Of a stretch of DNA of 64,000 nt, positions 56,340 through 62,503 are shown in pieces (position 1 is the first letter of the stretch; each line of letters opens with the position of its first letter). Both the position numbers and the translations under genes were made by a program. The stretch comes from Vibrio bivalvicida (GTDB lineage Bacteria; Pseudomonadota; Gammaproteobacteria; Enterobacterales; Vibrionaceae): contig NZ_LLEI02000075.1 in the NCBI RefSeq assembly GCF_001399455.2, positions 124,001-188,000 of the forward strand, in the 5' to 3' direction. The notes below the pieces were generated by a model. The model searched no databases. It had not been told where the DNA came from and was given only the letters and a program-made list of their open reading frames with translations.

Positions 56340-56360
56340 GGTGTACCTTGTGGTGTACCT
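56340..56360. repeat. Direct repeat GGTGTACCT, 12-bp period
   Basis: GGTGTACCT occurs at 56340-56348 and 56352-56360. Short direct repeats of this kind are common beside integrase-type attachment sites as arm-binding sites. No integrase is seen nearby, so the role is open. Confidence 0.35.
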
Positions 56361-56400
56361 ATTGTTCTCAATAACGACGAAATTAAATCTTAGTCTTACT

Positions 56401-57558
56401 TCAGAAGAGGTCTTCCGAACAATGGTTTATTGCATATTTCATCATAGCTCGATTTCTTGCTATCTTTGTTTTGTCTGGGATTTGGGGTTCACAGCTCGTC
56501 TGTTGAACTACGTCACTCTCTTTAGCATCCTTTTGAACGGCTAATTCTCTGTCGATCAGCTCTTTCAATTTTGCCTTAATTTTGTTTTTTGCGTCGCTAC
56601 CGGTGAGCTCGATGAGTTTCGTCCAGTCCGACTCGCTGAATGTTAGGGTTTTTTCTTCTTTTGTCGTCTTTGGTGCTTTACCTTTTGCTTTGTCCCTTTT
56701 ACTTCTATTGAATTTCTCAACCAATTTGTTTTCTAACTGTTTAAACGTGTCTGAATCGTTCGTCGCACAAAGTACATCGAAAATACACATGATTGTTTGC
56801 TTTTGCTTATCGATATCCTCTGTCATGGATAACCCGGTGTATGAGTATTTTCTTGTTAAATATCGGTAATACCAATTGATTAACTCAGCGTCATCTGTTT
56901 TAAAGGCTTTTCTATCTGCATTTCTGTTAACGAAAACAGTCTCATATAGGTTTTCTAAACCCTCAAGTAAGCGGTATGTTCTTTGCTGTTCCCTTGGTGA
57001 TCTTGAGGTGATGATGACTTCTAGTGCACTAACAAGATTCTCGTAGGTCGAGAGGCTTTTGTTTGGACAGATTTTGGTTAGCGGCTTTAGGTAGTCGGTG
57101 TCTTTAAGTAAGTATTTTGCTGCTGAAAAACTTTGTGATTTGGCTTCGAAAGAAATTTCAGTTACAGGGTAGCTAAGCTCTGTGTTGCCTGTGTCAACTA
57201 TGGCACGAACGATAACAACAAAAAAGTAAAGGGCCCTTGGCTCTCTATCTAGCCATCCGATGTGATTGCTAAATTCATAACTAATTTCTCTTGATTGAGC
57301 AAAAAGCTCATCAATACAATCGCCTAGTTTATATTCTTCCCTCTCGGATAAGTGTCCGCTATCTAGATTTTCTCTCGCAATTCTTAATTTATTACTAATC
57401 AACTCACTTAATGTTAATTCAAGATTGGCTTTTTTGTGATTATTAAGGCTAGTAATTGTTTCGCTAAATCCAAGTTCTGATTCAATGATTCTAATATATC
57501 GTTTTAATTCATTTTCAGTTGATTTTTTTATTAATTCTAAATAGCGATATGAACTCAT
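56401..57558 (-). CDS. Uncharacterised island protein, 385 residues
   Basis: I do not recognise this protein. It is soluble and strongly helical, with charged heptad-like stretches at about 5-80. A lysine-rich segment (about 285-310, SKRDKAKGKAPKTTKEEK) could be a linker or nucleic-acid contact, and a C-terminal helical part holds LTFSESDWTKLIELTGSDAK. No catalytic motif or membrane segment is visible. AAGGA lies 6 nt before the ATG, so the start is good. The gene is AT-richer than the uhp genes and is divergent from the Gp2-like array, at the left edge of the island. Confidence 0.7.
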   Translation of the reverse strand: MSSYRYLELIKKSTENELKRYIRIIESELGFSETITSLNNHKKANLELTLSELISNKLRIARENLDSGHLSEREEYKLGDCIDELFAQSREISYEFSNHIGWLDREPRALYFFVVIVRAIVDTGNTELSYPVTEISFEAKSQSFSAAKYLLKDTDYLKPLTKICPNKSLSTYENLVSALEVIITSRSPREQQRTYRLLEGLENLYETVFVNRNADRKAFKTDDAELINWYYRYLTRKYSYTGLSMTEDIDKQKQTIMCIFDVLCATNDSDTFKQLENKLVEKFNRSKRDKAKGKAPKTTKEEKTLTFSESDWTKLIELTGSDAKNKIKAKLKELIDRELAVQKDAKESDVVQQTSCEPQIPDKTKIARNRAMMKYAINHCSEDLF

Positions 57559-58066
57559 CCTGAATCCTTACGTAAGATTTTTGTGGGAATGTTGTAAGAA
57601 ATATACAGGTTTTTTCACAGATTATCAGTGGGTGTTTGTTGTTTTTTTGGGATTAATTTGTGGTTTTTATGTTGGTTTTTGCCGTTTTTGTGTTTTCTCA
57701 ATTAGTCAACTTTTTTTTAAAAAAAATGAGTGGGTAAGATTTATCTTTAAAATGTTAATTTTATTTACTTGAATTCTTACTGCTATGTCAATCATTAGAT
57801 TAGCATGGTTTAAATTGAATGTAATATTAATGTTTAAGTTTCGAGTTGGTGATTTATGATGAAAGTGATATATGGGCAGTGAAATAGATGGTGTAAGTTG
57901 AGTTTGATATGATTATTGGTAGGTGAATCTGAATTTATGCTATGGTTTTGGTGTGGAAGTTATTTTCAACTTGTTGGTATAGGTAATATACATAACCCCA
58001 CCAACTACTAAAATTAACGTTACTCCCTGTGTGTATGAGAGACACACGAATAGGGATAACAACACC
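57559..58066. other. Divergent AT-rich region between island genes
   Basis: 508 bp, very AT-rich, between the uncharacterised minus-strand gene and the first Gp2-like gene. It contains an inverted repeat GTTGGT/ACCAAC (about 57974-58005) and the leader hairpin of the first Gp2 gene (58024-58056). A 63-codon open frame at 57581 has no coding character. It probably carries divergent promoters, or an origin if the element replicates. Confidence 0.45.
58024..58056 (+). promoter_or_regulatory. Leader hairpin enclosing the Shine-Dalgarno of Gp2-like gene 1
   Basis: TCCCT (58024-58028) pairs with AGGGA (58052-58056), and inside it GTGTGT (58029-58034) pairs with ACACAC (58042-58047). AGGGA is the ribosome-binding site of ATG 58067. 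Confidence 0.5.
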
Positions 58067-58702
58067 ATGAATGACAAGTACACATCTGAAGACAAGTTCA
58101 ACAACTACGACCTACCTCAACCGACGAAACGAAAGCAACGATTCATCTACCGTAAGTTTCACCTCTACAAGATTTCTCAATTGATAGAGAAAGCTTTGAA
58201 GTATCACTCTAGGCTATCCGTGTTTCGGATAGACCTACACTTACCAGAAGATTTCGATGATGCAGATTCGAAAGTCATCACTCGATTCTTCAAATCTCTA
58301 AATGCCAAACTGAACGTAGATATAAAACGTAAAGAGAAAAGCTGGGGAAGGGGGTTGAGAAACAAGACCAGTTACATCTGGGCAAAAGAGAAGAATACCT
58401 CTGAGCAGTACCACTACCATGTTGCCCTCTTCCTGAACAAAGATATCTATTATCAACTCGGGGATGTAGGAGAGTCAGATGGCTCTCTAGCCGACTTGAT
58501 TAAGCAAGCGTGGTGCAGCGCTATCAAACAGGAGAAACCAGCATTAGTTCATTTCTGCAAGAATGGTGTGTATCGCTTAAACCTGAATGCATCGGATATT
58601 GAACAATCGAAGAATGAACTATTCAAAAGGGTGTGTTATTTCGCTAAACCTAATTCAAAGGTATACGGAGGAACTATGAGAAACTTCGCTACTAGCTGTT
58701 AG
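58067..58702 (+). CDS. Inovirus Gp2 / YagK-YfjJ family protein, paralog 1
   Basis: A 211-residue protein of the inovirus Gp2-like family found in filamentous phages and genomic islands, thought related to replication initiators. Visible: LSVFRIDLHLPEDFDDADSK (about 50-69, family strand), and QYHYHVALFLNKDIYYQLG (about 115-132) with H116-Y-H118, like the HUH metal motif. The C-terminal helix holds LADLIKQAWCSAI. A basic N-terminal region (KRKQRFIYRKFHLYK) may touch DNA. ATG 58067 follows AGGGA inside a hairpin. First of three tandem copies. The replication role is inference. Confidence 0.78.
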   Translation: MNDKYTSEDKFNNYDLPQPTKRKQRFIYRKFHLYKISQLIEKALKYHSRLSVFRIDLHLPEDFDDADSKVITRFFKSLNAKLNVDIKRKEKSWGRGLRNKTSYIWAKEKNTSEQYHYHVALFLNKDIYYQLGDVGESDGSLADLIKQAWCSAIKQEKPALVHFCKNGVYRLNLNASDIEQSKNELFKRVCYFAKPNSKVYGGTMRNFATSC

Positions 58703-58728
58703 TAAGCTTTAAAAATAACAGCAGTCAC

Positions 58729-58763
58729 AGTTCCTGTGGGATTAACAACAAACTACAGGAACT
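58729..58763 (+). promoter_or_regulatory. Leader hairpin enclosing the Shine-Dalgarno of Gp2-like gene 2
   Basis: AGTTCCTGT (58729-58737) and ACAGGAACT (58755-58763) are perfect 9-bp inverted arms with a 17-nt loop. AGGA in the 3' arm is the ribosome-binding site, 7 nt before ATG 58768. Confidence 0.65.
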
Positions 58764-58767
58764 CATC

Positions 58768-59451
58768 ATGTCAAATCAATTCAAGATGGCTCTTCAAAGA
58801 ACTCACACGTCTAAATACCTCACCATCACCCATGACCGAACGTTTAATGGAAAACCACTCTACTACCACAAGGATGGCCTTATCCTTGAGCATCTGGAAG
58901 AGATCGACCGAGTACTGGCTGAAGCACTAGGCCAATACCCAAAGCTTTGTGTCGCTCACTTTAATGTACGTCTACCAAGTGATTTCGATGGAGACCATTC
59001 TGAGGTATTCAGTCGTTTCTTTCGCACCTTGGAGTTGGAAACCAATGAGTTGTGCCTAATGAAGTACAGGCGTAGGCCTCACCAATATCACCAAACGGTC
59101 ATTCGCCATGTTTGGTTCAAGGCGTGTGAGTCCACCAGCCAGTACCACCTGGTCTTATTCTTTAATAAGCGCCTTTATCTTTGTTTGGGTAAAAGTGGGG
59201 GCGAGAGGAGTCGCTACTTGTCCAGAGTCAGAAAAGCATGGGATAGAGCAGTCGAAACCAGTTGCGGTAGAAGGTGCTTGGGGTTGGCCTATTCCCCAGC
59301 TGATGATGTGTATGAGCTTCAAAAAGGGGATGAAGCGTTTCCATTGCAGTTAAATGAGCTTTTCTATCGAATCAGTCGTCTCGCGAAGCCCGTCTCCCTA
59401 AAGGGCGAGAACCGCAGCATGAATTTTGGTTGCAGTCATGACTCACCTTAA
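58768..59451 (+). CDS. Inovirus Gp2 / YagK-YfjJ family protein, paralog 2
   Basis: A 227-residue paralog of its upstream neighbour. The family strand CVAHFNVRLPSDFDGDHSEVF (core HFNVRLPSDF) and the later SQYHLVLFFNKRLYLCLG align with copy 1, but the first histidine of the H-x-H motif is glutamine (Q125-Y-H127). Its N-terminus (YLTITHDRTFNGKPLYYHKD) resembles copy 3 more than copy 1. GC content is higher than copy 1. It may have lost catalysis. It lies 65 bp after copy 1, with a leader hairpin between. Confidence 0.75.
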   Translation: MSNQFKMALQRTHTSKYLTITHDRTFNGKPLYYHKDGLILEHLEEIDRVLAEALGQYPKLCVAHFNVRLPSDFDGDHSEVFSRFFRTLELETNELCLMKYRRRPHQYHQTVIRHVWFKACESTSQYHLVLFFNKRLYLCLGKSGGERSRYLSRVRKAWDRAVETSCGRRCLGLAYSPADDVYELQKGDEAFPLQLNELFYRISRLAKPVSLKGENRSMNFGCSHDSP

Positions 59452-59468
59452 AAAAATACAGCGTGAGT

Positions 59469-59501
59469 AATTCCTATGTCATTTACAGACTTATAGGAAT
59501 T
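59469..59501 (+). promoter_or_regulatory. Leader hairpin enclosing the Shine-Dalgarno of Gp2-like gene 3
   Basis: AATTCCTAT (59469-59477) and ATAGGAATT (59493-59501) are perfect 9-bp inverted arms with a 15-nt loop. AGGA in the 3' arm lies 7 nt before ATG 59506. Compared with copy 2, base pairs at two positions have changed on both sides. Confidence 0.65.
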
Positions 59502-59505
59502 GCTC

Positions 59506-60105
59506 ATGTCTAACAATACTTACCTTCCCAACATTACCCATTCAAAAACGTTTAACGACTACCCCGTATTTTTCAGTGACAAGGGGTTATACGAATCGGC
59601 CTTAACCAGAATGACGGAAGTCTTTGAACAAGCAACGGAGGTGTTTGATGCGGTCTTGGCTACGCGCTTAGATTTGTTTCTACCAGAAGACCATCAAGAT
59701 ACCGACCTCAGCATCATTAACGATTACTTTAAGCTGCTTAAAGAAAAGCTCGATACGGAGTCTGTGTTCTATGTATGGCGTAAGCGAGAGGACAAGGTGC
59801 CGTCCCACAACTATCGCGTGATGCTGTTTACTGACTACAGCCAGCATTTTGGCCCCGCCATTTGCTGGGAAAAACGCAACGAATTGGTTGAGCACCTTAA
59901 AGAGGCTTGGCAAGAAGCGATAGAAAAGCACTACAGCGGCAAAGCGCGCTCATTGGTGTTTCTCAATGACCGAGGAAACTATGGCTTGGGGACACGCTGT
60001 AGGGAGCAAGACAAGAACATCAAGCGTTGTGTCTTTCATCGCATGAGCAGTCTTGCTGAAGCATGGAATGAGCAGCGTTACTTCTTTGGCTCTAGTGCAG
60101 ATTAG
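59506..60105 (+). CDS. Inovirus Gp2 / YagK-YfjJ family protein, paralog 3
   Basis: A 199-residue third copy, the most divergent. It keeps LATRLDLFLPEDHQDTDLSI (about 51-70) and the N-terminal THSKTFNDYPVFF shared with copy 2. The H-x-H position reads N102-Y-R104 in SHNYRVMLFTDY, so both presumed metal histidines are gone. A C-terminal FHRMSSLAEAWNEQRYFFG ends the protein. If the family is catalytic, this copy should be inactive or have a different role, perhaps regulatory. The start is ATG 59506; ATG-less upstream codons were rejected. Confidence 0.72.
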   Translation: MSNNTYLPNITHSKTFNDYPVFFSDKGLYESALTRMTEVFEQATEVFDAVLATRLDLFLPEDHQDTDLSIINDYFKLLKEKLDTESVFYVWRKREDKVPSHNYRVMLFTDYSQHFGPAICWEKRNELVEHLKEAWQEAIEKHYSGKARSLVFLNDRGNYGLGTRCREQDKNIKRCVFHRMSSLAEAWNEQRYFFGSSAD

Positions 60106-60134
60106 ACACGACTGCATTTTTTTACTGTAGCGGC

Positions 60135-60164
60135 TTATCTCATGAGTATATACACAGGAGATAA
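60135..60164 (+). promoter_or_regulatory. Leader hairpin enclosing the Shine-Dalgarno of alpA
   Basis: TTATCTC (60135-60141) and GAGATAA (60158-60164) form a 7-bp inverted repeat with a 16-nt loop. GGAG at 60157-60160 is the ribosome-binding site of ATG 60171 and is partly in the 3' arm. Confidence 0.55.
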
Positions 60165-60170
60165 TTCCCA

Positions 60171-60377
60171 ATGACAATGAGGTTCTTAAGACTTAAAGAA
60201 GTGATGTCGCTAACAGGACTTGGTCGTTCAACTATCTACAAGTTCATGGCCGATGAAACCGACTTCCCAAAGAGTGTGCCACTCGGTGGACGAGCAGTGG
60301 CTTGGGTAGAAAGTGAAATTGAGGAATGGATGGAATCGCGTCTGTGCATGCGAGACAACCAACAACCCATTCAGTAA
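60171..60377 (+). CDS. alpA: AlpA-family excisionase/transcriptional regulator
   Basis: A 68-residue winged helix-turn-helix protein of the AlpA/phage-regulatory family, which in CP4-57 and relatives activates island integrase expression or excision. Family signatures are FLRLKEVMSLTGLGRSTIYK (helix-turn-helix), ADETDFPKSVPLGGRAVAW and WVESEIEEWMESR. ATG 60171 or 60177. It follows the Gp2-like array. No integrase target lies in the window, so the regulated gene is unknown. Confidence 0.88.
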   Translation: MTMRFLRLKEVMSLTGLGRSTIYKFMADETDFPKSVPLGGRAVAWVESEIEEWMESRLCMRDNQQPIQ

Positions 60378-60408
60378 TACAAACATCAAATCAAACCAAA
60401 CCATCAAC

Positions 60409-60443
60409 AGGGCGCTGGCTAAGTAAAGTCATGCGCCCTTTTT
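60409..60443 (+). terminator. Terminator-like hairpin between alpA and the RNase H gene
   Basis: AGGGCGC (60409-60415) and GCGCCCT (60433-60439) form a 7-bp GC stem with a 17-nt loop, followed by TTTTT. It lies 19 bp before ATG 60462 and would limit read-through from alpA. Confidence 0.75.
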
Positions 60444-60461
60444 CATTGAGAGAGATAAAAA

Positions 60462-60899
60462 ATGAGTTATTCAATTTACGTAGACGGCGCAGCACCAAAC
60501 AATCAACACGGATGTACGCGAGGAGGCATCGGGCTGGTGGTCATGGATGAAGACAATGAGATAGTGCATGAAGAGAGCTTCACCATCAATCGAAAAACTG
60601 ACAATGCCGAGCTTGAGCTACTGGCCTTAATTGAAGCCTTGGAATACGCAGAGGATGAGGATGTTATCTATTCGGACAGTGATTACTGTGTAAAAGGTTT
60701 CAATATCTGGATGGACGATTGGAAAGACCGAGGTTGGCGTCGAGCGGATAAGAAACCCGTTAAGAACCGCCAACTGTGGCAACAAGTGGATGAGTTGAGT
60801 TCTAGGAAGTATGTCGAGGTATTTAAGGTCAAAGCTCACTCTGGTATCGAAGGGAATGAGAGAGCTGATTTGCTAGCGGTTGAAGCCGTTACTGAATAG
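60462..60899 (+). CDS. Ribonuclease HI, island-encoded
   Basis: A 145-residue RNase HI that cleaves RNA in RNA-DNA hybrids. Catalytic acidic residues are all present: D8 in IYVDGAAPN, E50 in NAELELLALIEAL, D70 in YSDSDYCVKGF, and D131 in NERADLLAVEA. The flexible-loop histidine is in VKAHSGIEGN. WKDRGWRRADKKPVKN is the basic protrusion. Sitting in an island beside Rep-like genes, it may process replication primers or R-loops. It is probably additional to a housekeeping rnhA elsewhere, which cannot be checked here. Confidence 0.88.
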   Translation: MSYSIYVDGAAPNNQHGCTRGGIGLVVMDEDNEIVHEESFTINRKTDNAELELLALIEALEYAEDEDVIYSDSDYCVKGFNIWMDDWKDRGWRRADKKPVKNRQLWQQVDELSSRKYVEVFKVKAHSGIEGNERADLLAVEAVTE

Positions 60900-61352
60900 A
60901 AAGTACTGGGTTAAAAAGCGGAGTGTTGATGACAACACTCCGCGCACTCTTATATAGCATGTGAATCGAGGAGGATAATCAAAGAAGCATCAACCTTATG
61001 GTATGGAGTGGAACTCTTTGAGCCTTTTTTCATCCCTTTACTATGCGATAAACGATTGAACATTCCGCGGTAGTTGGATGGTTGCAAACATGCTCGAGCG
61101 ATTAGGAAGAGCGATTGCTAATAAATTTACAACAACTCTTGCACGGTACAACATTCGCTCAATTATAGCAGAATAGCTTGGGGGGGGGCTGTAGCTCTGA
61201 CGTCTAAGCTTTTTGTTTCCGATGTCAGTTCACTAAGTAATCTCGTCAAAGGGTAAAGAGGGAACGTTTGGTGTGAGCAAATGAGGAACTAATAATTTCA
61301 GAGCTCCATTCATCTAAGGAGTAAGATTCGTGCTTTGAGTGAGGCAAATACC
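60900..61352. other. Right edge of the island, non-coding
   Basis: 453 bp with no clear gene. It contains the hairpin at 60918-60943, a run of nine G at 61180-61188 and the second copy of AACGTTTGGTG at 61263-61273. A 32-codon plus-strand frame starting near 61078 (MVANMLERLGRAIANKF) has no ribosome site and is not called. Confidence 0.45.
60918..60943 (+). terminator. Hairpin after the RNase H gene
   Basis: GCGGAGTGTTG and CAACACTCCGC form an 11-bp stem with a 4-nt loop. The following bases are not T-rich, so termination may be partial. Confidence 0.65.
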
Positions 61353-61649
61353 TTAAACACGTGATGATTTTGGTACGACTTCAGAGAAAACATAGACGTA
61401 TAATGTGAGTACCAACGGACCCAACAAGATGTTCCACATCTCTGTACCGACAAAAACACTAGGCTCAGGAAACTCAGAAGCTATTGCACCAATGACGATT
61501 AGCCAGCCTACTGATAACTCCAAAATCAGGGCAATAAAAGCAATACACAACACAACTCGTGATAAGGTAGACGAAATCACTTTTTTATCTCTAGCAAAAT
61601 AAACAGTGATGGGGATTACAATCAACACTAACTCTAAAAACTTTATCAT
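61353..61649 (-). CDS. Small hypothetical membrane protein
   Basis: A 98-residue protein with three or four predicted membrane helices (MIKFLELVLIVIPITVYFA, VVLCIAFIALILELSVGWLI, ILLGPLVLTLYVYVF). I place the start at ATG 61649, with GAGGT 8 nt ahead. A longer frame from 61712 adds 21 residues with no ribosome site. No family recognised. It is divergent from the DUF2391-like gene. Confidence 0.55.
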   Translation of the reverse strand: MIKFLELVLIVIPITVYFARDKKVISSTLSRVVLCIAFIALILELSVGWLIVIGAIASEFPEPSVFVGTEMWNILLGPLVLTLYVYVFSEVVPKSSRV

Positions 61650-61801
61650 TGTGCTTACCTCGAACGCATCAACAAACATTGTCTGCAATATGCCATTGAT
61701 AGCCTTTGCCATTTAGCTCTAGTCTCATACACTACAATCATAGTTGAATAATTTGCATTTTACCGCACTATATCGGTAAGGCTTAACATTTGGGAGGAAA
61801 A

Positions 61802-62197
61802 TTGAAACTTAACTTTAACACCCAAGATGCTAGTCAGATCTTTGTTGGTGCATTCGCTCTAGCGGTGCCGATCTCTTTTTCTGAGGAGGCGTGGAAGTTG
61901 GGGGAAACCTTACCGAGTAGTAACTTATGGATGCTGTTTGGCTTATCATTGATTTTTCTATCACTTTATACTTATGAAAGCGTATTTCAACGAGATGTAA
62001 AACATCGACGGCTGGTGTTTATTTTTCGTATCTTAACCGCCTATTTTATGGCCGCTTTCATTGTGGCACTTGTTCTCTACAGCCTTGATAAACTGCCTAT
62101 TTGGACTGAACCGTTCATCGCTTTAAAGCGCATAGTCGTGATCACAATGCCGGCTTCAATGGGAGCCATAGTTGTGGATAGTTTTGATAAAGAATGA
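61802..62197 (+). CDS. DUF2391-like small membrane protein
   Basis: A 131-residue protein with four predicted helices: QIFVGAFALAVPISFSEEAW, LWMLFGLSLIFLSLYTY, ILTAYFMAAFIVALVLYSL, and IVVITMPASMGAIVVDSF. The pattern F-x-GA(F)-PI-x-EEAW followed by an LFGLSL helix resembles DUF2391 membrane proteins, whose role is unknown. The probable start is TTG 61802 behind GGAGGA; a TTG at 61790 lies ahead of that site. Confidence 0.6.
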   Translation: MKLNFNTQDASQIFVGAFALAVPISFSEEAWKLGETLPSSNLWMLFGLSLIFLSLYTYESVFQRDVKHRRLVFIFRILTAYFMAAFIVALVLYSLDKLPIWTEPFIALKRIVVITMPASMGAIVVDSFDKE

Positions 62198-62503
62198 GTT
62201 ACCCAATGAGAGCAAAGTATTGGTCGTATGTATCATTACAGCAGAAGCTTAAATCGGTAAAAATGACTTACCCTATTTCTACAAGCAATACACATATGAA
62301 GAGACCTCGTACTTTTCTATGCTTCTTTTTGTTTAGACGACATTATGTTTATTTTTAACTTACTTTTTGTAACTTTCTGTTTTAAAGTTTGTTTTCTGTT
62401 TTGTTGTGCTTTACACTAGGTGTTATTGTTTAGTGCTCTAACTAATTTATTATGATCGCTTTATAATTGTCTAACTCTACAGGCTGGATAAGATGGAGAA
62501 CGT
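62198..62503. other. Upstream region of the aspartokinase-like gene
   Basis: 306 bp, AT-rich, with long T-rich stretches around 62330-62420. No gene, hairpin or ectC remnant is seen. TGGAGAA 6 nt before ATG 62504 is the ribosome site. Confidence 0.4.

Larger units (their letters stand above)
55850..56400. other. uhpT upstream region and left edge of the accessory island
   Basis: 551 bp holding the uhpT promoter side, a candidate UhpA palindrome, a Sel1-like gene tail (56063-56215), a strong hairpin (56228-56252), a candidate island-end repeat (56259-56269) and a GGTGTACCT direct repeat (56340-56360). A half CRP-like TGTGA near 55865 is too weak to call. Confidence 0.5.

Noticed and set aside
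57581..57772. 63-codon frame in the AT-rich island gap
   Set aside because: Low-complexity aromatic composition and no ribosome site; likely a chance opening in AT-rich DNA.
58700..60170. Integron attC sites between the small plus-strand island genes
   Set aside because: The inverted repeats are short, lie directly at ribosome-binding sites and lack the conserved GTTRRRY and R-box layout of attC; no intI is present.
61078..61176. 32-codon frame MVANMLERLGRAIANKF near the right island edge
   Set aside because: It looks faintly like small basic DUF1127-type proteins but lacks a ribosome site and supporting context.
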